Made by a program: the position numbers and the translations under genes. From Anisus vortex (Eukaryota; Mollusca; Gastropoda; Planorbidae), in assembly GCA_949126835.1 (NCBI GenBank), contig OX421492.1:39852498-39916497 (forward strand): a stretch of DNA of 64,000 nt, given 5' to 3'. Shown here in pieces: positions 23,075-38,000 of this stretch (within the stretch, counting starts at the first letter, position 1; each line of letters opens with the position of its first letter). The notes beneath the pieces were generated by a model. The model made no database searches. It saw nothing but the letters and a program-made list of their open reading frames with translations, and was not told the DNA's origin.

Positions 23075-26000
23075 GTCGGTCCTATTAAAGTTTGAAATAA
23101 TTGAAATCATATTGTCATTGAAGAAAGGGAATTATTTTTGCACCATTACTGCTCAAACATATTTGTCTCTATGCTTCAGTTGCACTGTGCTGCAGATGAA
23201 TACACCAACACTGGAACAGGACCTATTGATTACAATCCATCGAGTACTGTGGCACCTGGGAACAAGTCCAATCAGAGCATTCCTGCAAGTGTGTATGTAT
23301 GGGGGAGTAACAGCAGTCATCAGCTGGCAGAGGGGAGCCAGGAGAAAATCTTGACTCCAAAGTTGACTACTGTCTTTGCTGACTGCCAGCAGGTCATATA
23401 CACTTCAATATTACTTTTTACTAAACAAGTCACCTATTCACCTACTTGCTGACATAAGATGAATACATGTTTACATAAAGTACTGATGCTTTCTGTTCAA
23501 GCAGCTTAAGGAATCATTTCTTACCTGTTATATATTTTTTAACTCAAAAGGTAGAGGCAGGTCAATTCTGCTCATTCCTCCTGCACCCAGATGGAAGTGT
23601 GAGTGCTTGTGGAAAGGGAAGCTATGGCCGCCTTGGTCTAGGAGATTCCAACAATCAGACCATGCCCAGGAAGGTGACATTTGATCCGCCTGCTGTCATT
23701 AAAAAGATTTCTTCATCCAAGGGCTCTGATGGACACACGTTGGCACTCACCACAGAAGGAGAGCTCTTTAGCTGGGGAGATGGTCAGTATGGTTCATTTA
23801 CTTCAATTCTGTGCTTTTTTTTTAAATATTTTAAAAACTTATCATATGCATACACGAAAACAAAGCCTCTCTCTTAATTTTTTTTGATGATAATTAGATT
23901 CAAATAATACTTAAATGAATTCAAACTGCTTATAGACTACAGGGAGACAATATGTTTTGTTATGATGACAGTATAACTTAGAGTTAATCATGAATAAAAT
24001 TCATATAGTTCTAAATATTGTGAACTATTTCTCACAAATTTCTGGATGTAGTCCTGTGACTATAAAACCACCCAGAGAAAATACAGGTCTATGAAAGACA
24101 GCCATTATAAATATTTTACCAGTGAAACATATAAATCCATATTCTAACAACTATTGTAGACCTGATAGCCCTTCTGATTACATCAGAGCTTGACACATTT
24201 TTTTTACATTTATTCCCATAGTCCAATCGTTAATATCAAAATCTGCTACATACAAATCAAAAACACTTTATAAAAGTTTTAAACAATAAATAAAAAAATA
24301 ATGAACTTAAAACATGGCCTTCATAGCTATGAAAACTTCTTGGCATTTGGCAGAGAGTAGGAGAGAAAGTTGCAGATTTTATTTTTTTGGAATCCTCCTC
24401 CACTTAAATATTGAGGGTCAAAACAAAATGGAGACAAACTTTGGGCGGGAAATTATCAACAAAAACCTTAAGACACAGAAAACTGATGTCTGACTGAATA
24501 GGCATGAAATAGTATTGGGAATTATTAAAATATTGGGTCCTTAGCATGTCTGCTGTAGTAAATGTATTCTGTAAAAATTGAAATCACACCATAAAAAAAT
24601 CTAGCATGTTCTAAGCTCGTTGTAAAAGTTATTATTTTTATTTATTTTATATTTATTTAAAATGGTTTATAATAAAAATTCATCTGTGAAGCAAATGGGA
24701 GATAAGTAAATTTATCATGTTAAAAAACATTTTCTTAAACACTTTTATTATGTTGCTTTGTTTTTGTTCATATACCGGTATTTCTTTTCTGCCTCAATTC
24801 AGGTGACTATGGTAAACTTGGACTCGGTGGAAATCATACACAGAAAAGTCCTAAACTTATTCAGGGGCCATTGTCACAAAAGGTAATGTATATTTTTAAA
24901 AAAATGTGTTTGTAATAGAAAAAATACTTTTTAAAGATTAACTTTAATAATAATTGATTTTATATTAATGTTGAAGTCTTTGTTCACAATTAGGTTGTCA
25001 AGACTATGTCTGCAGGATACAGACACAGTGCAGCTGTTACAGTGGATGGACAGCTTTATACTTGGGGAGAAGGAGACTATGGTAGACTAGGTAGCTATCA
25101 TTGTCATTTATAGTAACCCCATATTACTGTGTGTTCAAAGATATTTTTATGTGCAGGTCCCGAATGTTTTTTTTCTATTGCAGGTCATGGTGACAAAGCA
25201 TCTAGAAATCTTCCTAAGCAAGTAAAAGACATTGGACCGGTTGGACAAGTTGCTTGTGGAAGCTCTCACACACTAGCTGTTTCACAAGATGGGAAAACTG
25301 TTTGGTCTTTTGGGGGTGGGGATAATGGTAAGAACAAGTCACATTTTATATCTATATCAGATTTTTGTCTTAACTATAAGCACTGGGTTTTTAGTCTAAA
25401 TTAGAAAGGTTTCAAATGCAATAAAACTATTAAAATGTTAATGGTTTTTATTTACATACATCTTAGGTAAACTAGGTCATGGTGACATGAATCGTCAGAC
25501 CAAACCAGCTGTTATTGAAGCTTTCTGTGGCATGTACATTCGAAAAGTTGCTTGTAGTAGTCAGGCATCCTTGGCTCTTACATCTACTGGCCAGGTAGAG
25601 GCAAATTTACAAAAATCTTTACTTCCTTAAAATAGTTACTTTGGTTTCAAACTTCTCTGTATTCCAGATAACTCCTTTTACAAGCACTACTGGTAGATGT
25701 GTAGTTTACACCAAATTGTTTTTTGTGTTTTTTTAACTTTAAGGTTTATGCCTGGGGCACAGGCTCATGCCTTGGATTTGGACTTGCAGACTTTACTGCT
25801 ATGACTCCAAAATTGATAGAAGACCTTCAGGGCACCAGAATTATGGATATAACTTGTGGTGATAGTCATTGCTTAGCTCTTTCTCATGGTAAATTGTTTG
25901 TTTTAGAATAGTAATACAAATGTGTATTTGTAGAGTGCTGCCAACAAACATATTGTATTGCATAGCTATTTTTACCATTTGAAGCATAGTTGTCATTGGG

Positions 26001-29000
26001 AGCAACTCCAAAATCCTCTTGTTCAAATCCCATACGTCTGTACTCATGGGACTCAAAGTTGGCATAAGAGGGTAAACCACCTATACACATCCATTAAAAG
26101 TGCACCTGTGGGTGAACATTGGGGCAAGTCTACCATTGTGCAGCCAAGGATCATTGCATGGAATACTTGTCTTGTTTAAGAGAACAGTTCAAATCCTATG
26201 TAAATTGCTAGGAATCCCTGAGTATGGACAACGCTGTTGAGTAGCTGACTTTGGTTAGGGAAACTGCTTCACTAGACCTATGGACTCTTAAAAGGGATAC
26301 TAAAAAAATTGTTTTAGGAATGCTAACATCTAGAAACCACTGTTTGTGTTATGTAATTTTCTTACATTATGAAGTTAAGCCCTTGCATTTCTAAGACTAC
26401 ATTTCTTAACAGACAATGAAGTATTTGCTTGGGGGAACAATGCCATGGGGCAGTGCGGACAGGGACACGCTCAAAGTCCTGTGACCAGGCCCCGGAAAGT
26501 TATTGGCCTTGAGGGAGCACACATCCTGCAGATCTCCGCAGGCACATCTCACAGTGTTGCCACCACAGCTCTTCCCTATGATAGGTAACTTGCAGTTGTA
26601 TCTATTTTAGAGGTACACTGAGCAACAAGAATCAGATGCTTATTAATTGACACAATGATGTTTATAATCAGTGTTTTTAGCAACATAGCCATGTTTAATC
26701 TGTAGCTTGATGTTCTTTGAAAGGACAGAAATGTATCTTGCATAATTTTGCTGGAATTGAAACAGTATGAAAAATAAGTTTGTCTACAGCATTGTTTTAT
26801 AATTTCAATCCAATATCACTGGGATTAACCCTTTAGCCTTAGCTACCAATTGATATTAATAAAATCTTTGCTGACTTCCATTAAAAAAAATAGTTTTTTA
26901 TTTTATGACGTTGATGTGGCATCATCAGTAGTTAAGTGTACAGAACCAATGATGTCAAGAAGTCATTCATGGTAGCTAAATGGTTAAGTAATCTAAACAT
27001 CATGAAAAGCTTGATACATTTTGTTGTTAGGGTATTATTATTGCATTTAAAAATTTAAAGTGTACAAATAAAAGATAATTATAGCTTTGCAGAATACATT
27101 TCAAACTTCTTCATCTTCATGTTTAATACATAGATTTCTATGTTCTCTCTATAGGCAGGTGATTGCTTGGCATCGGCCATTTTGTGTTGATCTTCAAGAG
27201 TCAACGTTTGCAGTACTCAGCTGTTTTTTGGCGCATTATTGTGATGGATTTGAGAATTTGGAGCCCCCTTCACCATTTGCCAACAAACAGTAATATATTC
27301 ACTATCTTCAGTAAAAAAAAAAAAGATTTTTGTCACATTTAAGAACCACACTGACATAATTATATATTGTAACTGCTGATTGAAATTATAAATAAATATC
27401 TTATAACTTTTTTTGTTATCAGTTTACTAATGCTTGATCTACCATCACCATTGCAGGCAACATCAACAGTTTGTCTTACTGTGCTTAAAGCTATTGTCCT
27501 CACATCTTTCATTGGCTCTGACATGTGGCCTTGGTAGTGAAGTCTTGGGGAACCAGACCAAACCGCTTCGCATCCTGCTTTTTAGATTGGTCGATACCAA
27601 TACACCTGAAGAGATACAAAAAGTAATTTTTTTTATATTTTCATATTCTCTTTGGTTAAGAATGTTTTAATGTAAAAATCTTTTATGTAATGAAATTTAA
27701 GGGTTAATTTTACAATCATCCTTCTTTTTTTTTTACTAGTCAGTGATAGATACTCTTTCCATTGGTGCTTCTTTGTTGCTGCCACCATTACGTGAAAGAA
27801 TGGAGTTGTTGCACTCACTCCTACCTCAAGGACCTGACAGTTGGGAATCTCTTACAAAAGGGCAGGTAAGTGTAATAATTTGATTTGTTTAAAATTTGAG
27901 CAGAATTAGGGTGCAGCCAGTTTCATCATTGAACAACAATAGTTTTTAATTTAATTCATTGGAAGGATTTATTTCTTTTTGTGTGTGTTATATTTCCAGC
28001 GAATGCAGTTGAGTATAATCTTGACAAGTCTTCAGGACAATCAGCATATAGCGGCTTTGCTGAGTCTATCCCATCAAAAACTGGATAACTGCCCAATGAC
28101 TACAGATAATTCTGGCACAGAACTTTACTTAGCTGAGCTCCTCATGAAAACTATTTTAAGAAATTTAGCAGCACATACTGTAAATATAGCTAAAACAATC
28201 TTTTTATTACTCCCCTCCCTGCCAATGGCATTGAAGAACATACTGAGTTATAATCTTTATTAACTGTTCGACCACTTTCAGGAAAGGTTATTAAATGAGC
28301 TAAGCAACCACAACACCCATTTCACTGATGTTTGTGTAGAGTCGTCTCCTCCTGCCAACCTCCATTACTTGTTGTCATCTCTACAGAAGCACCTCCTGGC
28401 TTACTGTTATAACAAATCTATGACAGACTCTAAGGTAACACATGTGATGCTATTGAGTCTTTTTGATGAAATTATCATTTTGCTGTTTGGCTTACTTTTT
28501 TTTACATACAAAAATAATTATGATTACCTCCCTTTGCATAAGTAAAATTTCAACACTTTGTTTCCAGCTCCCAGTAGTAGTGAAACATCTCCACCAACAT
28601 TTAATTTTGCTGTTGCCTGTTTGTGGTGACATCATCATTCATACAACAAATGTTATCTCTAGACTGAGTGGCTATGAAGATATTATGGAACAAGTTGAAG
28701 GCAAGTTGTTGTGTTGCTGTTTTAAATAGTTGCATTTGTTAATGGAGAGTTAAAGTATTAAACAAAGCTTCTTCATTATACCGTGAAGAACTCATTATAT
28801 CCTAGGTAAAAGTCCACAATGTAAGGATAAGTTGAATGCGAATGCTCTGAGATCAATAGTGTGCATTATTACTCATGATATCAATGATCTTTCCAAAAAA
28901 TTAACATAGCTCTCATTATAGTCATAGAAGAAATGTTGTTATGCTTTTGTTCAATATGTTGTACTTAATAGCTGTGTATAAATCTAGAGGTAAATACATC

Positions 29001-32000
29001 CAATCTGTTCTTTCAGACGTTGTGTTACAGTCACCAGCAGGGAAGATGTTAACCCATGTTCTGAATGCCGTCCTGGTTCTGCCCTTGCCATTAGTCATGC
29101 CAGTATTACATCATATTTTGACTTTACTACCCCAGCTGGATAAACTGTGTAAAATTTTGCCCAGTGCATCCTATCTTGAAGAGTCTGAGCTGGAAATGAA
29201 AAAAGGTAAAGGTATACAAAATAAATATTAGTTTATGCTGTTGTCTTCTGAAAGCTATTCACGCAATCTATATGCATATTCAACAATAAAATAGTGCCTA
29301 CTTTGAAAGTCTACTTTAATGTTTCTATATTTGAGGGGAAAATAAAAGATTTAATTAAAAAGTAACATGACATTTTTTTAAAGAATAATTACAATGTTCA
29401 TAAAAATCAATTAAAATCCTTATTGAAATATTTTTTTTAATGTTTTTTAGGATTTATTTGTATTTATCATTTTGAAAATATTATATTGTAAATCAAATAT
29501 AAATTCACACAACTATCAAAAAAATATAAAAATAAAATTTCTCTTGTTTAGATGAAGGGGGAATACCTGCTCATCAAAAACCTTGGTCATGGCTGGTTGA
29601 CTTGGAGAGAACGTGTGGTCTTGTTGTAGGCAGCTGCATCGGTGGCATGCTCCATGGACCCCCACTGGCCCAGTGTGAAGTGAACTGTGAACAATGGCTG
29701 AGCTCTTTACTCTTTAGCAATGGTCTACAGTCAACTACACCATTAAGTAAGTCACAGTTAATGTAAACCTTAAACGAGAATTTACATTATCAAGCCATAA
29801 ATACATTTATTGTATGCAACTTTACCTAAACATATACTAAAAATAAAAACTTGTAAGTTCATTGGTTTCTTCAGAAAAAATCAGTTCCCTCATATGTGAG
29901 ATGACTTTAGAAAGTTCAGAATCCCTGTCAAGCTTATGTAAAAACTTTAGCATGGACAGTGAGACAGCTGCTCTTCTGGATCTTGCCTTGGGAGTCCCAA
30001 ATGACACCAACAACCTTCTGTTGACAATGATGCTAGAGTTTGCACTTCAACAGGGTAAGCTACTTTTTATTCCACTGTTTGATTATGAAATATTTATACA
30101 TACTCTAATTTATCCCTGGCCTGAATAACAAAAAAAAAACAACAACAAAAAAACAGATGAAATATTTTTTTTACTTAAAAGATGCTTAAATTGTTTTACT
30201 GTTTCTAGATTTGAACACTTGTGAGCTGAAGGAAGAGAGATGGCTTGAATTGGTGACAAGATTCTTTTTAGCAGCAATGCTGAGACACTGTAACCTGTGG
30301 AAACATATTCAAGAACATGACTGGTAGGATAGATTTTTTAAAATGTGAACATTTGGGTCATATTACATGTCCAGATATTATTTTTTTGACATACTAGTGT
30401 AAATACACTCCAGATTGTGGCCATTGTTTCAACTAGTTTAAATGGAATGAAAATGCATAAAAATAAATTTATTCTAAAACTTGAAAACTTTAAAAGTTTT
30501 AAAAAATCTAAACATTTGCCTTATAAATTTAAAGTATATAAAATTCAAACTCACAACTGTTTATATTTTATACATCCTGAATCTAATTTAAAATAAATCA
30601 ACTACAATGACAAGCTGTTGTTGTTTTTAAAGTATTAAATTTACATTTGCAAAACAAAATCCAATGCTTTGTAAATTTGTGTTTATTTTATGGAACACTT
30701 TTTTTTTTACTGGCAGCCATATTGAAGATCTTAAGCTCAAATCTAGGTCACCAGGTTTTTGGCACGGTTTAGAGAGTGACCCTGGGTGTATCTAGCTCTA
30801 ATGGGTTACTAGTAAATGGGGATGGTTATTGTGCTGGTCACACAATCACCTTGTATGCAGTGGTTATGTAAGCTGTATAACCAACATGGTCTGAAAGGGA
30901 TACTTATTTTTATGTCCATTGTTTTTTAATCAATATACCTACAGCAGAAATATACAGTGCTAACATGGTCAAACTGTCATTTTATCAATATACCTACAGC
31001 AGAAATATACAGTGCGAACATGGTCAAACTGTGATTTTATTACAAAGTTATTATTATTTTATTTAATGAAATGTTAAAACTATTTGTTTTACCTTGCACA
31101 GGCCAATAAAACATTTAGAAGCAATTTTCTTGATGGTCTACAAAGTTCGTTCTGTGCTTGTGTCCTTCCGTTCCCGGAATCAAGAAGAAGACTCGGATAA
31201 GACTCTAGTGGGACAGCACTCAACAGAAACTAAATTAGAAGCACCTCACAATGACACCAGGGAGGAAGAGCTTACTTCGGAGAGTCCAGAACATTCCAGA
31301 GTGGAGAATCTAGAAGAGACAGTTGACCACGATTCAGACCATGAGCACCACGACACGGATGGTATTGTACACATTGATTCTTTATCAAATAGATTTGGTA
31401 GTAATTGTAATTGACTCAGAAACAAATCATGAATTATGATAATGAATTATTAAAAGATTCTGGTAGTAATTGTAATTGACTCAGAAACAAATCATGAATT
31501 ATGATAATGAATTATTAAAAGATTCTGGTAGTAATTGTAATTGACTCAGAAACAAATCATGAATTATGATAATGAATTATTAAAAGATTCTGGTAGTAAT
31601 TGTAATTGACTCAGAAACAAATCATGAATTATGATAATGAGTACGTAGACTCAAGAAACAAATCATGAATTATGATAATGAATTATTAAAAGATTCTGGT
31701 AGTAGTTGTAATTGGCTCAAGAAACTAATCATGAATTATGATAATGAGTATGGTATGAAAAGATTCTCTGTGTAATTTGTGTTATTGTTTAGTTGATGAA
31801 GAACAACAGTCTCCATCAAGAGTGACGCCACAGGAAAAGAAGAATGAGCTTACCTATGAAGAAATGTGCTACAAGTACTTGGAGAAATGTATCTTTTTAT
31901 TATTGTGTGTGAGACCACCATTGTCAGGTAATATTTTCATGAGGTGAATTTTAAAAATGTTAATAGACATACAATAGACTTCAATTATAAGTCATTTATA

Positions 32001-35000
32001 AAATTTAAATGCATATTAATTGTTCAGCCCTTTAAAAAATGTTTCATAGTTAAAGATTTCTTTATAAGATATGTAACTTTAAAAAAAATTCAATTCTAGG
32101 TGATTCTAATGAATTTCTTCAAAATACAATGAATAAAACTCAACAGAATGAAGGTAAGTCAAAATAGTCTTTTTTTTTACTTAAATTTAAAAAGTAAAAA
32201 ATATTTGGTGGAAGAGTTAGTCTATTCATTCAATTTATGATTTAAAATTAATTTACTGTGTAGCCTTCTAACTGTAGTCACTTTTTCCTCTCATATTTGA
32301 TGGTTAGGTAGTTCAGAAGTTTCTGATATGTCAGAAGTATCTCCACGTCGTGCCATCACAAGACAAGGGAGTCTGCCAGATATTTCTTCAGATATTCAGG
32401 TAGCACTATAGATAATGTGAAACTATTTGATTATTCACATTTAAAAACAACAGAACATGTTTTATTTTTAGTCTGCCAGATATTTCTTCAGATTTTCAGG
32501 TAGCACTATAGATAATGTGAAACTATTTGACTATTCACATTTAAAAACAACAGAACATGTTTTATTTTTAGTCTGCCAGATATTTCTTCAGATATTCAGG
32601 TAGCACTATAGATAATGTGAAACTATTTGACTATTCACATTTAAAAACAACAGAACACGTTTTATTTTTAGTCTGCCAGATATTTCTTCAGATATTCAGG
32701 TAGCACTATAGATAATGTGAAATTATTTGATTATTCACATTTAAAAACAACAGAACATGTTTTATTTTTAGTCTGCCAGATATTTCTTCAGATTTTCAGG
32801 TAGCACTATAGATAATGTGAAACTATTTGACTATTCACATTTAAAAACAACAGAACATGTTTTATTTTTTCTGTTGAGGAGACACCTTTGATTTCTTCTT
32901 CTTCTAAAGATGAAACGTTAACAAAATATTTTTTGTTGTTTAAAGTTCAATGTATTATTGTAGCCCTGCTTCAAGTGGCAAGGACTTACTTAATAGTAAC
33001 TTCTGGCTATCTGTAGTTATATTATTCACTTTAAGAGTGTAACAGTTTAAAAATACTTTCTTACAATGCATCTTTGTGTGCCCCCTGACAAGTTACTAAA
33101 AAAAAACTTTCGTTACGAAAATAGTTTTTTTACAATCCAGTTGTCTTATATGTGTTTGTTGGAAGTGAACATCGTTGTCCATGTAAATTCTTTTTTTAAT
33201 TTTTATAAATCCAGATACATATCTTATAGAAGGCTCTACACAATTCTTTTATATATAATAGAACTTTACCCCTTTCTAGGATGACCATGTTACAATATTT
33301 AGAGATGGAATGGGTACTCCAACATTGAATCCAATGAACCCTAGACACCAACTCGGTAGGTCTTCACTTAGATAGAGCTCTAGTTTTTTAGTCTGTTTAA
33401 TAAAAGTCTCAAGTATATTTACACACATATTTATATCATCACATTTTTTAGTTCGCTCTCTCTTTTTTTTTACAGGCCCAAACTTGAATTCCCTTCAGAA
33501 AGTCAAAGAGATGCTGCGAAGACTTAGATGGAGGCAAGAGAGAATAAATGCCATAGGCTCTGGCCAGGGCTGGAATCGAAACGAGCCTTGCAGTCTTCCC
33601 GAGAATCGTATTGTGACTGACATGATGCAGTTTGTTTGTGGGGAACAAAAGAACAACTACATAGACAATTTGGACGTTGAGCAGCTAGTCAAAGCTATGG
33701 AGCTGCAACAAGAAAGAGCTGAAGTATGTATTAAAAAAAAAGTTTTCTTAATGTCAAATATGTTTGTTTGTTAAAAAAATATTATTTCTTTTGCTTTCCT
33801 TGTAGTTTTCTCCAGCAGAGGTTTTATATCTAAATCTAGCTGAAGAAAGTTAAAGAAATTAACTTTGTGTATACAATTTTTTTATTATTATTAACAGTCC
33901 AGACTGTATGCTCTGAATCAAATTATTGAACTCTTAACAACTGGTAAAGAAAAAGAGGATGAGCCTAAAACAAACAGTTCACCAAATACAACACTGCTTA
34001 ATTCTGTGCATCTTCAACTTCTTGCTGGTTGCTTTGGATTATTAGTACTGCGTTCTGAGTATACAAGTGTTTCTAATCAGCTCTATCATTACCAGGTACA
34101 GCAGCAGCCAAGTATTTTTATACTTATACAATATTATACATTATATAAATAATGAGAAATACAGGATTGTTCCTAATTTTATTTTCTGGATACATTATAA
34201 ATATACTTAGAACAGTGTCCATAGATTTAAAAAAAAATGGTCTGCTTTTTTTTTAGGATGGCATTAAAGCAGCTTCAGCACAGACTCAGCAAGAAATTCA
34301 GTTAGTAGTGCATCGGATTTATGAAGTGTTGGTTATGTCCTTGATAGACATGATAAAGATGGACAATATTGGACAATGTAGGTTTTTCAATTTGCATCCT
34401 CTTTTTATATTGTAGAATGATCTCAGATTCATTGATAGAAACATTTTATTGTCAAGATATTTCTATGATTGGAAGTTTTTATCTTTTATCACAAATTGAA
34501 AAAGAATCATTGCCTCACGTGGAAACAATGATTGTTTTATATTGAACAGATACCAAGAAGCACTTAATGCTGTCATCAATTCTTGCCTTGAGTGTCAAGT
34601 ACAAACCAGTGGATGTGTCACTAACAGTTTCATGTGGCCTGCCACCAGTCCTGCTAGAGCTTTGTGGCTCTAATTCCATCAACAACTCACACACCCTGCC
34701 ACCAGTGACCAGTCTTTTGGAGCCCTCACACTTATCAACAATACTCTCTGTGTCCAGTCTCAGACTTCTTCAGATAATTGCAGTAACTGTTGGGTGAGTA
34801 AAGTATTAACTAATAGTATCACCAAACTGTTGGGTGATTAAAGTATTAACTAACAGTATCACCTAACTGTTGGGTGATTAAAGTATTAACTAATAGTATC
34901 ACCTAACTGTTGGGTGATTAAAGTATTAACTAATAGTATCACCTAACTGTTGGGTGATTAAAGTATTAACTAATAGTATCACCTAACTGTTGGGTGATTA

Positions 35001-38000
35001 AAGTATTAACTAATAGTATCACCAAACTGTTGGGTGATTAAAGTATTAACTAACAGTATCACCTAACTGTTGGGTGATTAAAGTATTAACTAATAGTATC
35101 ACCTAACTGTTGGGTGATTAAAGTATTAACTAATAGTATCACCTAACTGTTGGGTGATTAAAGTATTAACTAATAGTATCACCTAACTGTTGGGTGATTA
35201 AAGTATTAACTAATAGTATCACCTAACTGTTGGGTGATTAAAGTATTAACTAATAGTATCACCTAACTGTTGGGTGATTAAAGTATTAACTAATAGTATC
35301 ACCTAACTGTTGGGTGATTAAAGTATTAACTAATAGTATCACCTAACTGTTGGGTGATTAAAGTATTAACTAATAGTATCACCTAACTGTTGGGTGATTA
35401 AAGTATTAACTAATAGTATCACCTAACTGTTGGGTGATTAAAGTATTAACTAATAGTATCACCTAACTGATGGGTGATTAAAGTATTAACTAATAGTATC
35501 ACCTAACTGTTGGGTGATTAAAGTATTAACTAATAGTATCACCTAACTGTTGGGTGATTAAAGTATTAACTAATAGTATCACCTAACTGTTGGGTGATTA
35601 AAGTATTTACCAACAGTATCACCTAACAGCTTTTCTCTTGAATAAAAATACCAATACCTTTGAGCACAGAATATTTTAAAGTTCAATGATTTTCTCTACT
35701 TGGCAGTATGTTCGCTGATCGATTGAGTGGTGGTGTGGTACAGTCAGTCATTGAGCTTCTGTGGAAACAGCTTGATGAACTTCTACAGCACAAGTCCATT
35801 CCATCGACAGATATTCAATCCACATGTAATAAGCTTTTCACTGATAAATCATTGGGGACAAAAATATTATATAAATTTTAGTCAGTCTATTTTTAAACAT
35901 GTTGTTTTTAAGTAATTCTATTCTTACTATTTCTACCTAATTCTTTAAAGGTACAAAAGAAAAAAAAGTCTGCAATCTGTAGTACAATCTAGGCTGGAAT
36001 ATTTCTGCAAATTGTATAATTTGTTTTTCAAGCAACAAACAAACATTAATTGAGCTTAATATATCTTAGATCTTTTTTGTTTTGAATGCCATCAGTGTTA
36101 TATTAGTGTTAAGACTAGGAGAATCATTTTTGTAATAAAGCTGACCATTTGTATTTCATATATTGAAACATTTCAGCTGAGTTAAAGCAAGTCAATTTGT
36201 CATCAGTGTCAGACCTCTTGGTCTTTTTACGACATGTCATGGCAACAAAAGGGGCACAGAGAAGACTGACTGAATGGAGATGGGTGAAGTGTTTGATTCA
36301 TTTAGCTTGTGGGCAAGATGGAGAAGGTAGCTTGGGGAGTGAATAGTTTTAGAGTTAATGTTTTCTATTAAATTCTGAACATTTATAGGATATAACTAAT
36401 TGATTACAAAAAATAGTGATGTTTAAAATTTTGAGTTAAATAACTGAATTACTTGAAAATGCATTTATGGTTTAGTGAAAGTACTATTGTAATTATTATA
36501 CATTTATTTTAGCTGTTTTTGTGAATTTATTGAATGGATGCATTACATATTGATAAAATTTAATTTTGTTTCTTTTTCTTCAACAATATTGGCAATATTA
36601 AATTTTAAACTAAAAAAAGTATCTGTACTCATTTCTTTTTAGCGAATTTAGAAATGAAATATAAGCATTTATGATATTTTGAACAGGTTATATTTCACAA
36701 TTTTTTATATTTTTTTTTCTGTTTAGGCCACTTTTGTTTTGACAGCCTCCGTGTGCGTATTCTTGCCCTCCAGTTGTTGGGCACAGTATTACCTGCCCTT
36801 GATGCACAACAGGATAGTGAGTACAAGACAAAGGTAAATTCATACCTTCCCATAGTATAATAGCCATGTTTAGGACAAACAGCTGAACATTTCATCCACT
36901 AATCATTTGAGCCTCACAGCTTCTGCACAAAATTTTCATGGACAAAACTTGTATGATTGATAAATTCTAATAACAATCTTAGGCCTACTTACTTTGCCTA
37001 TTTTGTTATGTACAAAAAGTATAACTTTCAGCAACCCAAACATTAACTTGTATAATAAGTTATAATAATGCATAAATAAGTTATAATATAATATGCTCAA
37101 ATATTATTAGAATCAATTTATATGTACATCTCTTAATAAAACTTCTATATGTACAAATGTTATTATATTGTCTATATGTTATATTTATATGTATTTAATT
37201 TTGACATTGTCATCAGGTGGTGAACCTCCTTTTTTCAAGTTTGGCCAACATTATGTGGGGCATCCCTGTAACAAAAGCCATTGCTAGTGCCGACAAGAAG
37301 AGGGCTCTGCTCGTCAGCCAGCTGGAAGGCGTCAAGGCAAAGCCCCAGCCAGGCAGCAACCGCTACGAGGGAAGTGCCCAGACAACCAGCCATGGTGCGC
37401 CTGTGCCATACGCCATTGCTCTACCTGGCAGTGTTAACGCTGCTAGCTCAACTCCAGACGTTGTTCTCATTCAGAGTGCTGCCTTTGACTCTGACCGCTG
37501 TGTTGCCTGTACAGTGGAGGTGGGTCATACTCTAGTCCATGGATCAGGAGGTAGAGGTTATGGCTTAGGAAGTACTGTGATGACATCTGGCTGTTATCAG
37601 TGGAAGGTGAGTGCATGCTAAGTCTTATGAAAATTTTTAGCTAATTATTGCTTGATATAGAATTGTTTTATATCAGCCTTTCTAAAGATCCGATTTGAAG
37701 AAGAATGCTATTAAAAACTCAAGGGAAATAGATATGACACATTTTTATTCTACACACAGCATACATTTTTTTTTCATACAATATCAGAGAAAAAGGACAG
37801 TTCTGTCAAGGTGTCTTTGCCTTACCACTAAGCACATTTCAAGTTAGCAAAAACTCCACAACTCCCGAATGTATGGTGGAAAAAAAAATTTCCTTCACAC
37901 ACACATTAGTTTCCTAGGGCTAGTGAATCAGAGTTAACTGGTTTCTATGGCCGCAGCATGGAAGGAAATTGATAGGCCAACACAATTTTATTACCCTTAA

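Noticed and set aside
26040..26300. Possible further SINE in HERC1 intron 11
   Set aside because: The words are suggestive but the ordered blocks of the SINE family at 17429 could not be aligned.
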